A stretch of DNA of 64,000 bases from Geodermatophilaceae bacterium NBWT11 (lineage in GTDB: Bacteria; Actinomycetota; Actinomycetes; Mycobacteriales; Geodermatophilaceae), in contig CP043652.1 in the NCBI GenBank assembly GCA_014218215.1, positions 3,410,001 to 3,474,000 on the forward strand. Direction: 5' to 3'. Below are positions 29,209 through 39,491 of the stretch, one piece after another. Position 1 is the first letter of the stretch. The number at the start of each line of letters is the position of its first letter. The position numbers and the translations under genes are program-made. Below the pieces are notes generated by a model. It was not told the DNA's origin. It made no database searches and saw nothing but the letters and a program-made list of their open reading frames with translations.

Positions 29209-30219
29209 TCAGGCGGTGACGTCGATGAGCACCTTGCCGACGACGGCGTCCTGCACCGCCTGGTGCGCGGCGGGGGTCTCGGCCAGCGGGTGGGTGTGCA
29301 GCGGCAGCCCGGCGTCCTCGCCCACCCGGATCGCCCCGGCGGCCAGCGCGGCGGTGATGTCGGTGACCGCCTGGGCCTTCGCCTCGGCCGGGGCCGTGTA
29401 GACCATCACGAACTGGAACCGGGTGTTGAGCGCCATGAACGCCCGGGTGGGGGCGCTGAACTCCGGGCCGCCGTCGTCGGCGTAGACCGCGATCGAGGCG
29501 TGCTGAGCGACGACCTTCGTGTCGAGCTCGGCGTTGGCCCGGATGGACACCTCGACCACGGCCTGCACGCCGTCGGGGGCGATCTCGCGCACCCGGGCGG
29601 CGACGTCCTCCTGCCGGTAGTCCACGACGTGCTCGGCGCCCGCGGCGCGGGCCAGCGCAGCCTTCTCCGGCGAGCTGACGGTGGTGATGACGGTGGCCCG
29701 GGCCCAGCGGGCGAGCTGGATCGCCGCGTTGCCCACCGCGCCGGCCCCGCCCTGCACCAGCACGGCCACCCCGGCCAGCGACCCGGGAGCCAGGTGGCGG
29801 GGCAGGTGCTCGGCCACGGTCAGGCACCGGTGCGCGGTCATGAACGGGATGCCCAGTGCGGCACCGAGCTCGAAGGAGTGCTCGCCGAGCGGTACGGCCT
29901 GCTCCTCGCGGACGACGGTCTGCTCGGCCGCGGTCCCGGTCGGGCGTTGCCAGGCGGCCTCCCAGACCCAGACCCGCTCGCCGACCCGGTCGGGGGACAC
30001 GCCCGCACCGACGGCGTCGATCGTGCCGGCGCCGTCCTGGTTCGGGGTCTTCCCGGCCTCGCCGGGGTCGGCGGTGCTGCGGGACTTCCAGTCGGTCGGG
30101 TTGACCCCGGAGAACGCCAGCCGCACCCGCACCTCCCCGGGCCCCGGCTCCGGGGTGGGTCGGTCGGTCAGCTGCAGGACGTCGGGGCCACCGGTCTCGG
30201 TGTAGGTGATCGCTCGCAC
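29209..30219 (-). CDS. NADPH:quinone oxidoreductase family (MDR) protein
   Basis: 336 residues, zinc-independent medium-chain reductase: FSGVNPTDWKSR near residue 36, the GERVWVW segment, and NADPH Rossmann VLVQGGAGAVGNAAIQLARW near 150. The structural and catalytic zinc ligands of alcohol dehydrogenases are absent, as expected for quinone reductases. Starts at GTG 30219. It is 9 bases downstream of the DUF885 gene on the same strand, so probably cotranscribed with it. Confidence 0.88.
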   Translation of the reverse strand: MRAITYTETGGPDVLQLTDRPTPEPGPGEVRVRLAFSGVNPTDWKSRSTADPGEAGKTPNQDGAGTIDAVGAGVSPDRVGERVWVWEAAWQRPTGTAAEQTVVREEQAVPLGEHSFELGAALGIPFMTAHRCLTVAEHLPRHLAPGSLAGVAVLVQGGAGAVGNAAIQLARWARATVITTVSSPEKAALARAAGAEHVVDYRQEDVAARVREIAPDGVQAVVEVSIRANAELDTKVVAQHASIAVYADDGGPEFSAPTRAFMALNTRFQFVMVYTAPAEAKAQAVTDITAALAAGAIRVGEDAGLPLHTHPLAETPAAHQAVQDAVVGKVLIDVTA

Positions 30220-30228
30220 GGGACCTGC

Positions 30229-31905
30229 CTACAGCCGGTCGAGCTCGTCGGCCAGCTGACCCAGTCCCAGCGGGCCGAGGTCCAGCACGGCCTGGTGCCA
30301 GGCCTTGAGGTCGAAGGCGTCCCCGTGGCGGGCGCGGGCCTGCTCGCGGCAGGTCAGGAAGACCCGCTCGCCGACCTTGTAGACCGGCGCCTGGCCCGGC
30401 CAGCCCAGGTAGCGGTGCAGCTCGTCGACCAGCATCTGGTCCTCCATGGAGACGTGGTCGCGGAGGAACTGCAGCGCGACGTCGTAGCCCCACCGGTCGG
30501 CGGTGATGCCGTGGCCAGGGGGGATCGGCAGGTCCAGGTGCACCCCGATGTCCAGGACCACCCGCGCGGCGCGCAGCTCCTGGGCGTCGAGCATGCCCAG
30601 CCGGTCACCGGGGTCGTCGAGGAAGCCGAGCTCGCCCATGAGGCGCTCGGCGTAGAGCGCCCACCCCTCGCCGTGCGCGGAGCAGAAGAAGAGCACCCGC
30701 TGCCACCGGTTGAGCAGCGCGGAGTTGTAGACCGCCTGCCCGATCTGCAGGTGGTGCCCGGGCACGCCCTCGTGGAAGACCGTGGTCGTCTCCCGCCAGG
30801 TGGTCATGTCCTCCACGCCTTCGGGCAGCGACCACCACATGCGTCCCGGTCGGCTGAAGTCCTCGGTGGGGCTGGAGTAGTAGACGCCGCCGCCGGCGGT
30901 CGGGGTCAGTCGGCCCTCGATCACCCGTACGGGCTCGGGGACGTCGACGTGCACCCCGTGCAGGGCGGTGATCGCCGCGTCCGCCGTGTCCTGCAGCCAC
31001 TGCTGGAGGGCCGCGCGGCCGCGGACCTGGCGGGCCGGGTCGGCGTCGAGCACCTCGACCGCGCCGGCGAACCCCCGCCCGGGCGCGATCGACTCGGCGA
31101 CCGCCGCCTTCTCCGCCACGATCCGGGCCAGCTCCTGCCAGCCCCAGGCGTAGGTCTCCTCCAGGTCCAGCGCGGTGCCGGTGAAGTACCGGGACTCCAT
31201 CTCGTAGCGCTCACGGCCCACCCCGTCGCGCTCCGGGGCCAGGGGCAGCAGCTCGCGCTCGACGTGCTCGGCGAAGCGCAGGAACGCGTCGTGCGCGCCC
31301 TCGACCGCGCGGTCGAGCTCGGCGCGCAAGGTGGCGGGGGCCGGGGCGGTGAAGGTGGTGAAGAAGCCCGGGACGTGCGGGGTGCCGGCCCAGGTGCGGG
31401 CCAGGGCGGCGGTGAGCCGGACCTGCCGGGCGGCGGTGACCTTCCCGTCGGCCGCGGCGGCGTCCAGACCCTCGAGGTACTGCTCCATAGCGGCGGGGAG
31501 GGCGGTCAGCCGGCGGGTGACCACGGCCCAGTCCTCGTCGGTGTCCACGGGCATCACGTCGAAGGTCTGCCGGAAGTCCTGCAGCGGGCACTCCATGCTG
31601 TTCAGGCTCGCCGCGGCCCACCCGGAGTCCAGCAGGGCCAGCTCGGAGGACAGCTGCTCGACCATCGCGGTGCGGGCCACGGCGTCCCGGTGGTCGACCG
31701 GCTCGCAGGCGCGCACCTGCTCGATCGTCGTCCGCAGCAGGTCGGCCAGCGCGGCCCGGCCCGCGGGGGAGTGGTCGCTCCACCGGTCGTCGTGCCCGGG
31801 GACGCCGATGTACGTGGCGACCTCGGGGACGGCGGCGGCGTACGCGTCGACGAAGGAGTCGGCGACGGCGTCGAGTGCGGACGGGGGTCGGGCGGGAGCG
31901 CTCAC
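30229..31905 (-). CDS. DUF885-family protein (putative metallopeptidase)
   Basis: 558 residues from GTG 31905 (GTG 31914 is an alternative). The DUF885 hallmark TVFHEGVPGHHLQIGQ occurs near residue 378, giving a metal-binding HExxxxHH; a downstream Glu (HGEGWALYAERLM near 410) completes the gluzincin-like set. The family is predicted to be secreted or cytoplasmic peptidases, mostly uncharacterised; no signal peptide is seen here, so cytoplasmic is likely. Confidence 0.88.
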   Translation of the reverse strand: MSAPARPPSALDAVADSFVDAYAAAVPEVATYIGVPGHDDRWSDHSPAGRAALADLLRTTIEQVRACEPVDHRDAVARTAMVEQLSSELALLDSGWAAASLNSMECPLQDFRQTFDVMPVDTDEDWAVVTRRLTALPAAMEQYLEGLDAAAADGKVTAARQVRLTAALARTWAGTPHVPGFFTTFTAPAPATLRAELDRAVEGAHDAFLRFAEHVERELLPLAPERDGVGRERYEMESRYFTGTALDLEETYAWGWQELARIVAEKAAVAESIAPGRGFAGAVEVLDADPARQVRGRAALQQWLQDTADAAITALHGVHVDVPEPVRVIEGRLTPTAGGGVYYSSPTEDFSRPGRMWWSLPEGVEDMTTWRETTTVFHEGVPGHHLQIGQAVYNSALLNRWQRVLFFCSAHGEGWALYAERLMGELGFLDDPGDRLGMLDAQELRAARVVLDIGVHLDLPIPPGHGITADRWGYDVALQFLRDHVSMEDQMLVDELHRYLGWPGQAPVYKVGERVFLTCREQARARHGDAFDLKAWHQAVLDLGPLGLGQLADELDRL

Positions 31906-31959
31906 GCCCCGCACGCTATAGAGCCCGGCCGGCCCGTGGGGGGCCGGCCGGGCGACCGC

Positions 31960-33459
31960 TCAGACCTGGAAGCCGCGCTGGCGGCGGACCAGCTTCTTGA
32001 GCATGAAGACGGTCTGCAGCACCGTCAGCAGGTAGAGCACCGGCCAGCCGATGGAGAGGATCGCAGACTGCAGCTGCACGCTCTGCTGGCTCCAGGCGAA
32101 GATCAGCACCGCGAAGGTGACGACGGCGCAGATCAGCGGCATGACGTAGGCCGAACCGCGACCACGCTCGGCGGCGGCCTGGGCGGCCCAGTTGTCCTTG
32201 TCCGAGCGGGCGAAGAACTGCGTCCACGCGGTGAGGAAGTGCCCCATCCGCAGCCACATGTAGGCCTCGGCGGGCACCACGAGCAGGGCGTAGAAGATGT
32301 CCGACCCGCTCTTGTCGTGCATGGAGGCCGCGATCCGCAGGTTCAGGCAGGTCGCCACGACCGGCGGGATCAGCCAGATCGGGTTGAACACGAAGGCGTC
32401 GATGCTCAGGGCCGCGGCCAGCAGCAGGAGGAAGGCCATCCGGCTGAAGATGTTGAAGACCATCGCCAGGTTCTCGTACCAGCGCAGCCGCAGGTTCGGG
32501 TGCATGGGCTGGCCCTTGGTGTCCCCGCGCTGGCCGGGCCACAGCAGGTCGATGCCGCCGTAGTTCCACTTCACCTGCTGGCCGTGCAGCGACCGGAGGG
32601 TCTCCATCGGCCCCACGTTCGCCCGGGCGCGGGCGCTGATCTTGGTGCTGTACCCGGCGTCCTTGATCTGCAGGGAGAGCTTGGAGTCCTCGACCTCGGA
32701 GTCGCGCACCCAGGGGGCGGCCTGGTGGTTGAGGTACATGACCTGCTCGAGGGCGCGCACGCTGAACAGCGAGCACTGCCCGCCGAGCACGGCCATGTTC
32801 CGGCCACGGACCAGGTTGTCCATGTTGAAGCCGGCGAACTGGGCGCGCTGCCCGGCGACCAGGAACCGCGCCATCGGGCCCTTCACGGTGGACTTGTCGA
32901 AGGAGTAGATGGCCGACAGACCGCCGATGCGCTGGTCGGTCACCATCTCCTTCTCCATCCACTCGACGCAGAAGCGGTCGAGGGTGGTGTCGCCGTCCAC
33001 GCCGAGGATGTAGTCGTGGCCGCGGCTGACGTAGTAGCCGAAGTTCAGCGCGCCGACCTTCTTGTCCGGGTTGACCCCGATGTCGTGCACGTGCACGACG
33101 GTCGAGTAGGTCTGGCCCTTGACGGTGCGCTCGTGCTCGCCGACGAACTCCGCGGCGATCTCGCCGGTGTCGTCGTCGGTGTTGTTGATGACGACGTGGA
33201 TCGTGTCCGGCGGCCGGGTCTGGGACAGGATCGAGGTCAGGACGGCGTGGATCGTCGACTGCTCGTTGTAGGCCGGGATGACGCAGGCGATGGTCGCGTG
33301 CCGGCGGGAGGCCATCCCGCGGCGGTCGGCGAACTGCTCGGGCACCAGGGTCGACACGTCGGGGACGTCGGCCCCTCCGCTGCGGGCCAGCAGGGTGACC
33401 CGGTCGGTGGACCGGCGCATGCCGCGCGTGGTCACGTCGGGGACGGCGATCTCGGTCAC
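31960..33459 (-). CDS. Membrane glycosyltransferase, family 2
   Basis: 499 residues. The GT2 catalytic domain begins IACVIPAYNEQSTIHAVLTSIL near residue 60, with D-x-D in LGVDGDTTLD near 153 and an acceptor/base motif SEVEDSKLSLQI near 256. The C-terminal third has about four membrane segments (AFLLLLAAALSIDAF onward). This is the layout of processive or lipid-linked polysaccharide synthases, but no RxxRW-type motif is clear. The GTG at 33459 overlaps the stop of the lipoprotein gene ahead of it (GTGA), so the two are probably coupled and may act on one surface polymer. Confidence 0.87.
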   Translation of the reverse strand: MTEIAVPDVTTRGMRRSTDRVTLLARSGGADVPDVSTLVPEQFADRRGMASRRHATIACVIPAYNEQSTIHAVLTSILSQTRPPDTIHVVINNTDDDTGEIAAEFVGEHERTVKGQTYSTVVHVHDIGVNPDKKVGALNFGYYVSRGHDYILGVDGDTTLDRFCVEWMEKEMVTDQRIGGLSAIYSFDKSTVKGPMARFLVAGQRAQFAGFNMDNLVRGRNMAVLGGQCSLFSVRALEQVMYLNHQAAPWVRDSEVEDSKLSLQIKDAGYSTKISARARANVGPMETLRSLHGQQVKWNYGGIDLLWPGQRGDTKGQPMHPNLRLRWYENLAMVFNIFSRMAFLLLLAAALSIDAFVFNPIWLIPPVVATCLNLRIAASMHDKSGSDIFYALLVVPAEAYMWLRMGHFLTAWTQFFARSDKDNWAAQAAAERGRGSAYVMPLICAVVTFAVLIFAWSQQSVQLQSAILSIGWPVLYLLTVLQTVFMLKKLVRRQRGFQV

Positions 33460-34175
33460 GGGGTCTCCTGCTCGGCTGCAGTGGTGGTGAGGGGGAGGAC
33501 GAGGGTGTCCATCACGGTCTGGCGGAAGTAGCGCTCGGAACCCGGCTCGGTCTCCACGAGCAGGTCGAACTGCAGGGACACCGACAGCGACGTCGCCGCG
33601 GAGTCCGAGGGCGGCAGGGTCAGCACCGTGCCGTAGGTGTAGGGCGCGGAGATGACGAACTCCCCGAGGTCCTCGTCGACCTGGGTGCGGGTGACCCCGT
33701 CGTCCAGCACGGCGGCGAAGCGGGTGACCAGCACCAGGACCTCGTCGTCGGAGCCGCCCTCGAGGTGCGCGGACAGCTGCAGGGTCTTCGGGTCGCCGGC
33801 GGTCCAGTCGACGGCCGTCTGGTCGGTCCACCAGTCCACGACGAGGTCGCGGTCACCGGCGGGCACCACGTGGGTGGTCGAGCCGACGTCGAGCTCGCCC
33901 GGCGGGCGGACGGGGGTGGCGGCGGCCTCCAGGGCGGCGGCCTCGGCTGCCGCGGCGTCGACCTCGGCGGCGTCGGCCGTCGGCGTGGCGGTGGCCGTGG
34001 GGGAGGCGGTCGCGCGGGGTGTGGCCGCGGGCGTGCTGTCGGACATCGGGGGGCTCATGCTGACGTCGGGCAGCTGGCAGGCGCTGAGCGCGCCTGCGGT
34101 CAGCAGCACGACGCCGGCGCGCACCAGCACCGGGCCGAGTCGGGTCGGTCGGGTGCGACCGGCACGTGGGATCAC
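33456..34175 (-). CDS. Secreted lipoprotein of unknown function
   Basis: 239 residues: an Arg-rich n-region, a hydrophobic stretch and lipobox LSAC at about residues 30-33, then an Ala/Thr/Pro-rich linker to about 90 and a beta-rich globular domain of about 150 residues without Cys. No family recognised. Overlaps the glycosyltransferase gene by 4 bases, so a role in the same envelope or polysaccharide process is inferred. Start GTG 34175. Confidence 0.8.
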   Translation of the reverse strand: MIPRAGRTRPTRLGPVLVRAGVVLLTAGALSACQLPDVSMSPPMSDSTPAATPRATASPTATATPTADAAEVDAAAAEAAALEAAATPVRPPGELDVGSTTHVVPAGDRDLVVDWWTDQTAVDWTAGDPKTLQLSAHLEGGSDDEVLVLVTRFAAVLDDGVTRTQVDEDLGEFVISAPYTYGTVLTLPPSDSAATSLSVSLQFDLLVETEPGSERYFRQTVMDTLVLPLTTTAAEQETP

Positions 34176-34438
34176 GGGACGTCCTCTTCGGTCGCGACGC
34201 GGGTGCGTCGCTCGGAGATGAGCGACGGGGGCGACGGCGACCCCTGCTCCACCTGCGGTAGCAGGCGTTCAGTGAGCAGGGTGTGACACAGCGTGAGACG
34301 GCGTCAACGGTGCTGGAGCGACTCCAGCCTTTGGGGGGAGGTTGCCGGCCCAGGTGCACCCGCGGGCGTCACGGTGACCGCCGCCGACGGCGCCGGGCGC
34401 TCACGCCCGGTGACCGCGCCGGGCGCAGACGTGTGGCG

Positions 34439-34867
34439 TCAGTCCCCCGCAGGGGGCTCGACGGCGATGAGCCCGGGCAGGTTGACCACGATCGCGTCCT
34501 GGCTGCTGCGGGCGATGACGACCACGGCCTCCTCGCCGGTCGGGTTCTCCTCCCGGTGCGGCACGAAGGGCGGCACGAACACGTAGTCCCCGGGCGAGGT
34601 CTCGAGCCGGACCTCGGCGCCGTCCCGGGCGAAGACGAACACCGGGTGGCCGACCGCGACGTAGATCGAGGTCTCGGAGTCCCCGTGGTGGTGGTCCCCG
34701 GAGTTCGTGTGCGGCGCGACGTGCGTCTGGCCCATCCACAGCCGCTGTGAGCCGACGGTGCGCGCCGACACCGCCTCGCGGCGGCGCATGCCGCCGGTCT
34801 GGCCGGTGTCCTCGGACAGCTCGGTGGCCCGCACGTGCCGCAGCGGCTGGTGCCAGGGATCGGTCAT
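34439..34867 (-). CDS. Cupin-domain protein
   Basis: 142 residues with a single cupin barrel: metal-binding motif 1 near residues 51-66 (HTNSGDHHHGDSETSIYV) and motif 2 near 91-104 (GDYVFVPPFVPHREEN). It lies 17 bases behind fbiC in the same direction, so probably in that transcript. Function unknown; cupins here range from dioxygenases to sensors. Confidence 0.85.
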   Translation of the reverse strand: MTDPWHQPLRHVRATELSEDTGQTGGMRRREAVSARTVGSQRLWMGQTHVAPHTNSGDHHHGDSETSIYVAVGHPVFVFARDGAEVRLETSPGDYVFVPPFVPHREENPTGEEAVVVIARSSQDAIVVNLPGLIAVEPPAGD

Positions 34868-34884
34868 CGCGGGTCTCCGGGGGC

Positions 34885-37485
34885 TCAGGCGGGGGTGATC
34901 TGCAGGGTCAGCGCACGGCGGCCGGCGTCGCTGCGGGCGGTGGCCAGCCGCTCGGCCGACGGGGCGCCGTACTCGGTGGTGCGCTGGCGGGCCGGGCGGC
35001 CGATCGCGGCGGCCATCGCCTCCAGCTCGGCGATGGTCTTCAGCGACCCGTTCTCGCTGCCGGCCATCCGGCTGATGGTCTCCTCCATCAGCGTCCCGCC
35101 GAGGTCGTTGGCCCCGCCCTGCAGCACGGCGTGCGTGCCGGCCTCGGCGAGCTTGACCCAGGAGGTCTGCACGTTGTCGATCCGGCCGTGCAGCAGCAGC
35201 CGGGCGACCGCGTGCACCGCCCGGTTCTCCCGCATCGTCGGGCCCGGGCGGGCGACCCCGGCCAGGTAGATGGGGGAGTTGTGGTGCACGAACGGGAGCA
35301 GCACGAACTCCCGGAACCCGCCGGTGCGGTCCTGCAGCGCGGCCAGCGTGCGCAGGTGCGCGACCCAGTGCGCGGGGGTGTCGACGTGGCCGTACATCAT
35401 CGTGGAGGTCGAGGGCAGGCCCACCGAGTGGGCGGTCTCCACGATCTCCAGCCAGGTCGCGCTGGGCAGCTTGCCCTTGGTCAGCACCCAGCGGACCTCG
35501 TCGTCGAGGATCTCCGCCGCCGTCCCCGGGATCGAGTCCAGCCCGGCCTCCTTGGCCGCCAGCAGGAACTCCCGGAACGACAGCCCGGTGCGGGCGGCGC
35601 CGTTGACGATCTCCATGGGGGAGAAGGCGTGCAGGTGGATGCCCGGCTGGCGGCGCTTCACCTCCCGGGCGAGGTCGAGGTAGGCGGTGCCGGGCAGGTC
35701 GGGGTGGATCCCGCCCTGCATGCAGATCTCGGTCGCCCCGCCGGCCCAGGCCTCGTCCACCCGGTCGCCGACCTGCTCCAGGGACAGCGTGTAGGCGTCG
35801 GCGTCGGTGCGCCGCTGGGCGAACGCGCAGAACCGGCAGCCGGTGTAGCAGACGTTGGTGAAGTTGATGTTGCGGTTCACGACGTAGGTGACGTCGTCGC
35901 CGTTGACGTCCCGGCGCACGGCGTCGGCCAGCGCGGTCAGCGCCTCCAGGTCGTCGCCGTCGGCCCCGAGCAGGGTGAGGTACTCGGCGTCGGTGAGCCC
36001 GGCCGGGTCGAGCTCGGCGCGGCCCAGGGCGGCGTGCACCGCGGGGTCACCGACCCGCAGCGCGGAGGACGACCCGTCGCGGGCGGCGGTCGTGCGGTCG
36101 CGCAGCTCGGACCAGTCGCCGTAGACGGCGTCGAAGTCGCTGCGCCGGTCCCCGGTCCGCCCGGTGGTGTCGATCTCGGTGTGCAGGTCGACCCGGCCGG
36201 TCCCGCCCCAGGCCTCGTCGGGCTCCTGCCAGGGCAGCCCGACGGGCAGTCGGCCCTCCACGGCCAGCCCGTCCGGGCCGGCGAGCGCGGCGACGTGCGG
36301 GCGCACCCGCGGGTCCAGCCAGGGCTCGGGGGAGCCCACGTAGGGCGGCTGAGCAGCCAGCCGCTCGCGCAGGGTGAACCCGGCCTCGGCGGTGAGGGTG
36401 GCGAGGGTGTCGATGTGCGGCCAGGGGCGCTCGGGGTTGACGTGGTCCGGCGTCAGCGGGGAGACCCCGCCCCAGTCGTCGACCCCGGCCCGCAGCAGCA
36501 GGCCCAGCTCGGCGGGGTCGGTCAGGTTCGGCGGCGCCTGCACCCGGTGCTTGGGGCCCAGCAGCAGGCGGGTGACGGCGACCGCGGCCACGTACTCCTG
36601 CAGCGCCAGGTCCTCGGTGGCGGCCATCGCGGTCCGCCGCTTGGCCCGGAAGTTCTGCACGATCGTCTCCTGCACGTGCCCGTGCCTCTGCGCCGAGGCC
36701 CGGATCTCCAGCACCGCGTCGACCCGCTCGGCCGGGGTCTCCCCGATGCCCAGCAGGACGCCGGTGGTGAAGGGGACGGCGGAGCGGCCGGCGTCCTCCA
36801 GCACCCGCAGTCGGACGGCGGGGTCCTTGTCCGGGGAGCCGAAGTGCGGGCCGCCGGGCTCGGTGAACAACCGGGTCGCGGTGGTCTCCAGCATCATGCC
36901 CATCGAGGCCGACACCGGCTTGAGCCGCTGGACCTCCTCCCACGACAGCACCCCGGGGTTCAGGTGCGGCAGCAGGCCGGTCTCCTCCAGCACCCGGACC
37001 GCCATCGCCCGCAGGTAGCCCAGCGTGGAGTCGTAGCCGTGCTCCTCCAGCCACTGCGCCGCGACCGGCCAGCGGTCCTCCGGGCGGTCGCCGAGGGTGA
37101 ACAACGCCTCCTTGCAGCCCAGCGCGGCGCCGGCCCGGGCGACGTCGAGCACCTCGTCGGGGGACAGGAACGGCGCCTTGCCCTCGGCCCGCAGCTGCCC
37201 CGGGGTGGTGACGAACGTGCAGTAGTGGCAGCGGTCGCGGCACAGGTGGGTCAGCGGGATGAACACCTTGCGGCTGTAGGTGACCACCCCGGGGCGCCCG
37301 GCCGAGGCCAGGCCGGCGTCGCGGACCCGGGAGGCGGCGGTGAGCAGCCGGTCCAGCGGCTCGCCCTCGGCCAGCCCGCGGGCGTGCAGCAGGGTCTCGG
37401 CCTCGACGGCGTCCAGGGTCGCGCCCCGTTCGGCGCGGACGACGGCGCGGCGGACGGCGGACTCGGAGAACGGGGAGTCGGTCAT
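34885..37485 (-). CDS. fbiC: FO synthase (bifunctional CofG/CofH), F420 biosynthesis
   Basis: Joins tyrosine and a diaminouracil to make the deazaflavin FO, precursor of coenzyme F420. 866 residues, the normal fused length. Two radical-SAM halves are seen: CofG with CRDRCHYC near residue 81 and CofH with CYTGCRFC near 545, each the CxxxCxxC cluster motif. ATG 37485 gives MTDSPFSES; longer in-frame extensions are unlikely. Follows a flavin reductase gene and precedes the cupin gene. Confidence 0.95.
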   Translation of the reverse strand: MTDSPFSESAVRRAVVRAERGATLDAVEAETLLHARGLAEGEPLDRLLTAASRVRDAGLASAGRPGVVTYSRKVFIPLTHLCRDRCHYCTFVTTPGQLRAEGKAPFLSPDEVLDVARAGAALGCKEALFTLGDRPEDRWPVAAQWLEEHGYDSTLGYLRAMAVRVLEETGLLPHLNPGVLSWEEVQRLKPVSASMGMMLETTATRLFTEPGGPHFGSPDKDPAVRLRVLEDAGRSAVPFTTGVLLGIGETPAERVDAVLEIRASAQRHGHVQETIVQNFRAKRRTAMAATEDLALQEYVAAVAVTRLLLGPKHRVQAPPNLTDPAELGLLLRAGVDDWGGVSPLTPDHVNPERPWPHIDTLATLTAEAGFTLRERLAAQPPYVGSPEPWLDPRVRPHVAALAGPDGLAVEGRLPVGLPWQEPDEAWGGTGRVDLHTEIDTTGRTGDRRSDFDAVYGDWSELRDRTTAARDGSSSALRVGDPAVHAALGRAELDPAGLTDAEYLTLLGADGDDLEALTALADAVRRDVNGDDVTYVVNRNINFTNVCYTGCRFCAFAQRRTDADAYTLSLEQVGDRVDEAWAGGATEICMQGGIHPDLPGTAYLDLAREVKRRQPGIHLHAFSPMEIVNGAARTGLSFREFLLAAKEAGLDSIPGTAAEILDDEVRWVLTKGKLPSATWLEIVETAHSVGLPSTSTMMYGHVDTPAHWVAHLRTLAALQDRTGGFREFVLLPFVHHNSPIYLAGVARPGPTMRENRAVHAVARLLLHGRIDNVQTSWVKLAEAGTHAVLQGGANDLGGTLMEETISRMAGSENGSLKTIAELEAMAAAIGRPARQRTTEYGAPSAERLATARSDAGRRALTLQITPA

Positions 37486-37522
37486 CGCCCCTGAAGTTAG
37501 ACCTCCGGTACGACACCCGGTG

Positions 37523-38035
37523 TCACGAGCGGCGGAACGACCGCCCCGCACCGTCGGTCCACCGGCCGCGCAGCCGCAGCAGCGGGTCGCGGGTCTCCTC
37601 CAGCACCGGCACGCCGACCACCTCGAGGACGGCGAGGGTGTGGTCCCCGGCCGGCACGAGCTGGGCGACCCGGCAGTCCAGCGCGGTCACCGCGTCGTCC
37701 AGGACGATCCCACCGCTGTGCTCCGCGCGCTGCCACGGCACGGTCTCCAGCAGGTGCCGGGCGCTGGGCCGACCGGCGGAGGCGAACCGGCTGGCCAGGA
37801 TCTCGTGCTGGACGCCGAGCACGTTCAGCGCGCACGAGCCGACGCTCTCCAGCACCTCGTGGGGGTAGCCGTCGGTGGTCAGGGCGACCGCGACCAGCGG
37901 GGGGTCCGCCGAGACGCTCATCGCCGAGGTCACCGTCGTCCCCACGTCGTCGATGTCGTCCCGCACGCACATCAGCACCACGCCGGCGGCGTACTGCCGC
38001 ATCGCGGCGGCGAACTCGGACCCCTCGACCGGCAT
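37523..38035 (-). CDS. Flavin reductase family protein
   Basis: 170 residues of the FMN-binding split-barrel (HpaC-like) family: [32 protein letters not shown] near residue 34, and [16 protein letters not shown] near 74. Supplies reduced flavin to a partner or acts as a flavin-dependent reductase. It lies 37 bases upstream of fbiC in the same direction, so it may be the first gene of that transcript. Divergent from the oxidoreductase at 38069. Start ATG 38035. Confidence 0.88.
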   Translation of the reverse strand: MPVEGSEFAAAMRQYAAGVVLMCVRDDIDDVGTTVTSAMSVSADPPLVAVALTTDGYPHEVLESVGSCALNVLGVQHEILASRFASAGRPSARHLLETVPWQRAEHSGGIVLDDAVTALDCRVAQLVPAGDHTLAVLEVVGVPVLEETRDPLLRLRGRWTDGAGRSFRRS

Positions 38036-38068
38036 GCGGCCAGTCGACCACACCCGGAGACTGGAGCG

Positions 38069-39487
38069 GTGACTGCAGACCAGACCTTCGACGTGATCGT
38101 GATCGGCGCCGGCTCGACCGGTGAGAACGTGGCGGACGCCGTCGTCAAGGGCGGCCTGAGCGCCGCGATCGTGGAGAGCGAGCTCATCGGGGGCGAGTGC
38201 TCGTACTGGGCCTGCATGCCGAGCAAGGCGCTGCTGCGCGGCACCGAGGTGCTCGACGAGGCCCGCGCGGTCTCCGGTGCCGCCGCGGCCGTGACCGGTG
38301 ACCAGGACGTCGCCGCCACCCTCGAGCGCCGCAACTCCTTCACCAGCAACTGGGACGACTCGAGCCAGGCCGAGTGGGTCACCGGCGCCGGCATCACCCT
38401 GGTCCGCGGCGCCGGCCGGCTCGACGGGGAGAAGACCGTCGTGGTCACGGCCGCGGACGGCACGACCACGACGCTCACCGCCCGGCACTCGGTCGCGGTG
38501 TGCACCGGCTCGGACGCCGCCGTCCCGCCGCTGGAGGGCATCGAGGACGTCGAGGTCTGGACCGCCCGCGAGGCCACCAGCGCCCAGCAGGCCCCCGGTC
38601 GGTTGGTGATCCTGGGCGGCGGGGTGGTCGGGGTGGAGATGGCCACCGCGTGGTCGGCGCTGGGCTCGCAGGTCACCCTGCTCCAGCGCGGCGGGCGGCT
38701 GCTGGCCGGGCAGGAGCCCGAGGCCGGGGAGGCCGTCGCCGAGTCGCTGCGCGGCCGCGGGGTCGACGTGCAGCTGAACACCTCGGTGTCCGCCGTGCGC
38801 AAGGACGGCGACGACGTGGTCGTGGTGACCAGCGCCGGCGAGGTGCGCGGGGACGAGTTCCTCGTCGCCGCCGGCCGGAAGGCCCGCACCGAGGACATCG
38901 GCCTGGACACCGTCGGGCTGAGCGCGGGGGAGTACCTGGACGTGGACGACACCCTGCGGGTGCGCGGGGTCGACTGGCTGTACGGCGTCGGCGACGTCAA
39001 CGGCCGGCGGCTCCTCACCCACATGGGCAAGTACCAGGCCCGCCAGGCCGGCGCCGCGATCGTCGCGCGGGCGACCGGGGAGCAGGTGTCGATGGCCGAC
39101 TGGTCGCCGTTCGTGGCCACCGCCGACGCCGCCGCCACCCCGCAGGTCACCTTCTCCGTCCCGCAGGTCGCCTCGGTCGGGCTCACCGCGGCGCAGGCGG
39201 AGGAGCAGGGCCTGGCGCACACCGTCGTCCGGTACGAGCTCGGGAACGTCGCCGGTTCCGCGCTGTTCGCCGACGGCTACAGCGGCAAGGCCGTCGCCGT
39301 GGTCGACACCGACCGGCAGGTGCTGGTCGGGCTGACGTTCGTGGGCCCCGGGGTCTCGGAGATGCTGCAGGCGGCCACCATCGCGGTCGTCGGCGAGGTG
39401 CCGATCAGCCGGCTGTGGCACGCGGTCCCGGCCTACCCGACGATGAACGAGGTCTGGCTGCGGCTGCTCGAGACTCTGAAGGGCTGA
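38069..39487 (+). CDS. FAD/NAD(P) pyridine nucleotide-disulfide oxidoreductase (Lpd/mercuric reductase-like)
   Basis: 472 residues. FAD motif IVIGAGSTGENVADAVVKGG near residue 10, redox-active pair in GGECSYWACMPSKALLRG near 42-47 (CxxxxC), NAD(P) motif ILGGGVVGVEMATAW near 180, and a C-terminal dimer region with HAVPAYPTMNEVW near 450, whose His-Pro is shared by the family. Exact substrate (dihydrolipoamide, mycothiol disulfide, metal ion) is not certain. GTG 38069 is used, just ahead of the FAD motif. Confidence 0.9.
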   Translation: MTADQTFDVIVIGAGSTGENVADAVVKGGLSAAIVESELIGGECSYWACMPSKALLRGTEVLDEARAVSGAAAAVTGDQDVAATLERRNSFTSNWDDSSQAEWVTGAGITLVRGAGRLDGEKTVVVTAADGTTTTLTARHSVAVCTGSDAAVPPLEGIEDVEVWTAREATSAQQAPGRLVILGGGVVGVEMATAWSALGSQVTLLQRGGRLLAGQEPEAGEAVAESLRGRGVDVQLNTSVSAVRKDGDDVVVVTSAGEVRGDEFLVAAGRKARTEDIGLDTVGLSAGEYLDVDDTLRVRGVDWLYGVGDVNGRRLLTHMGKYQARQAGAAIVARATGEQVSMADWSPFVATADAAATPQVTFSVPQVASVGLTAAQAEEQGLAHTVVRYELGNVAGSALFADGYSGKAVAVVDTDRQVLVGLTFVGPGVSEMLQAATIAVVGEVPISRLWHAVPAYPTMNEVWLRLLETLKG

Positions 39488-39491
39488 CCGG

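Noticed and set aside
29194-33531. A 1445-codon open frame on the plus strand, opposite the quinone reductase, DUF885 and glycosyltransferase genes
   Set aside because: It is antisense to three well-supported genes, has no domain and shows Arg/Gly/Val/His-rich composition typical of high-GC antisense frames.
34176-34438. Possible promoter (TTGACG) and CRP/GlxR-like TGTGTCACA-type sequence upstream of the lipoprotein gene
   Set aside because: No convincing -10 at a proper distance and the palindrome is weak; no support beyond chance. I see no gene in this 263-bp stretch.
34747-37494. A 915-codon plus-strand open frame opposite fbiC
   Set aside because: Gln/Gly/Val/His-rich nonsense composition and complete overlap with fbiC on the other strand; a GC-composition artefact.
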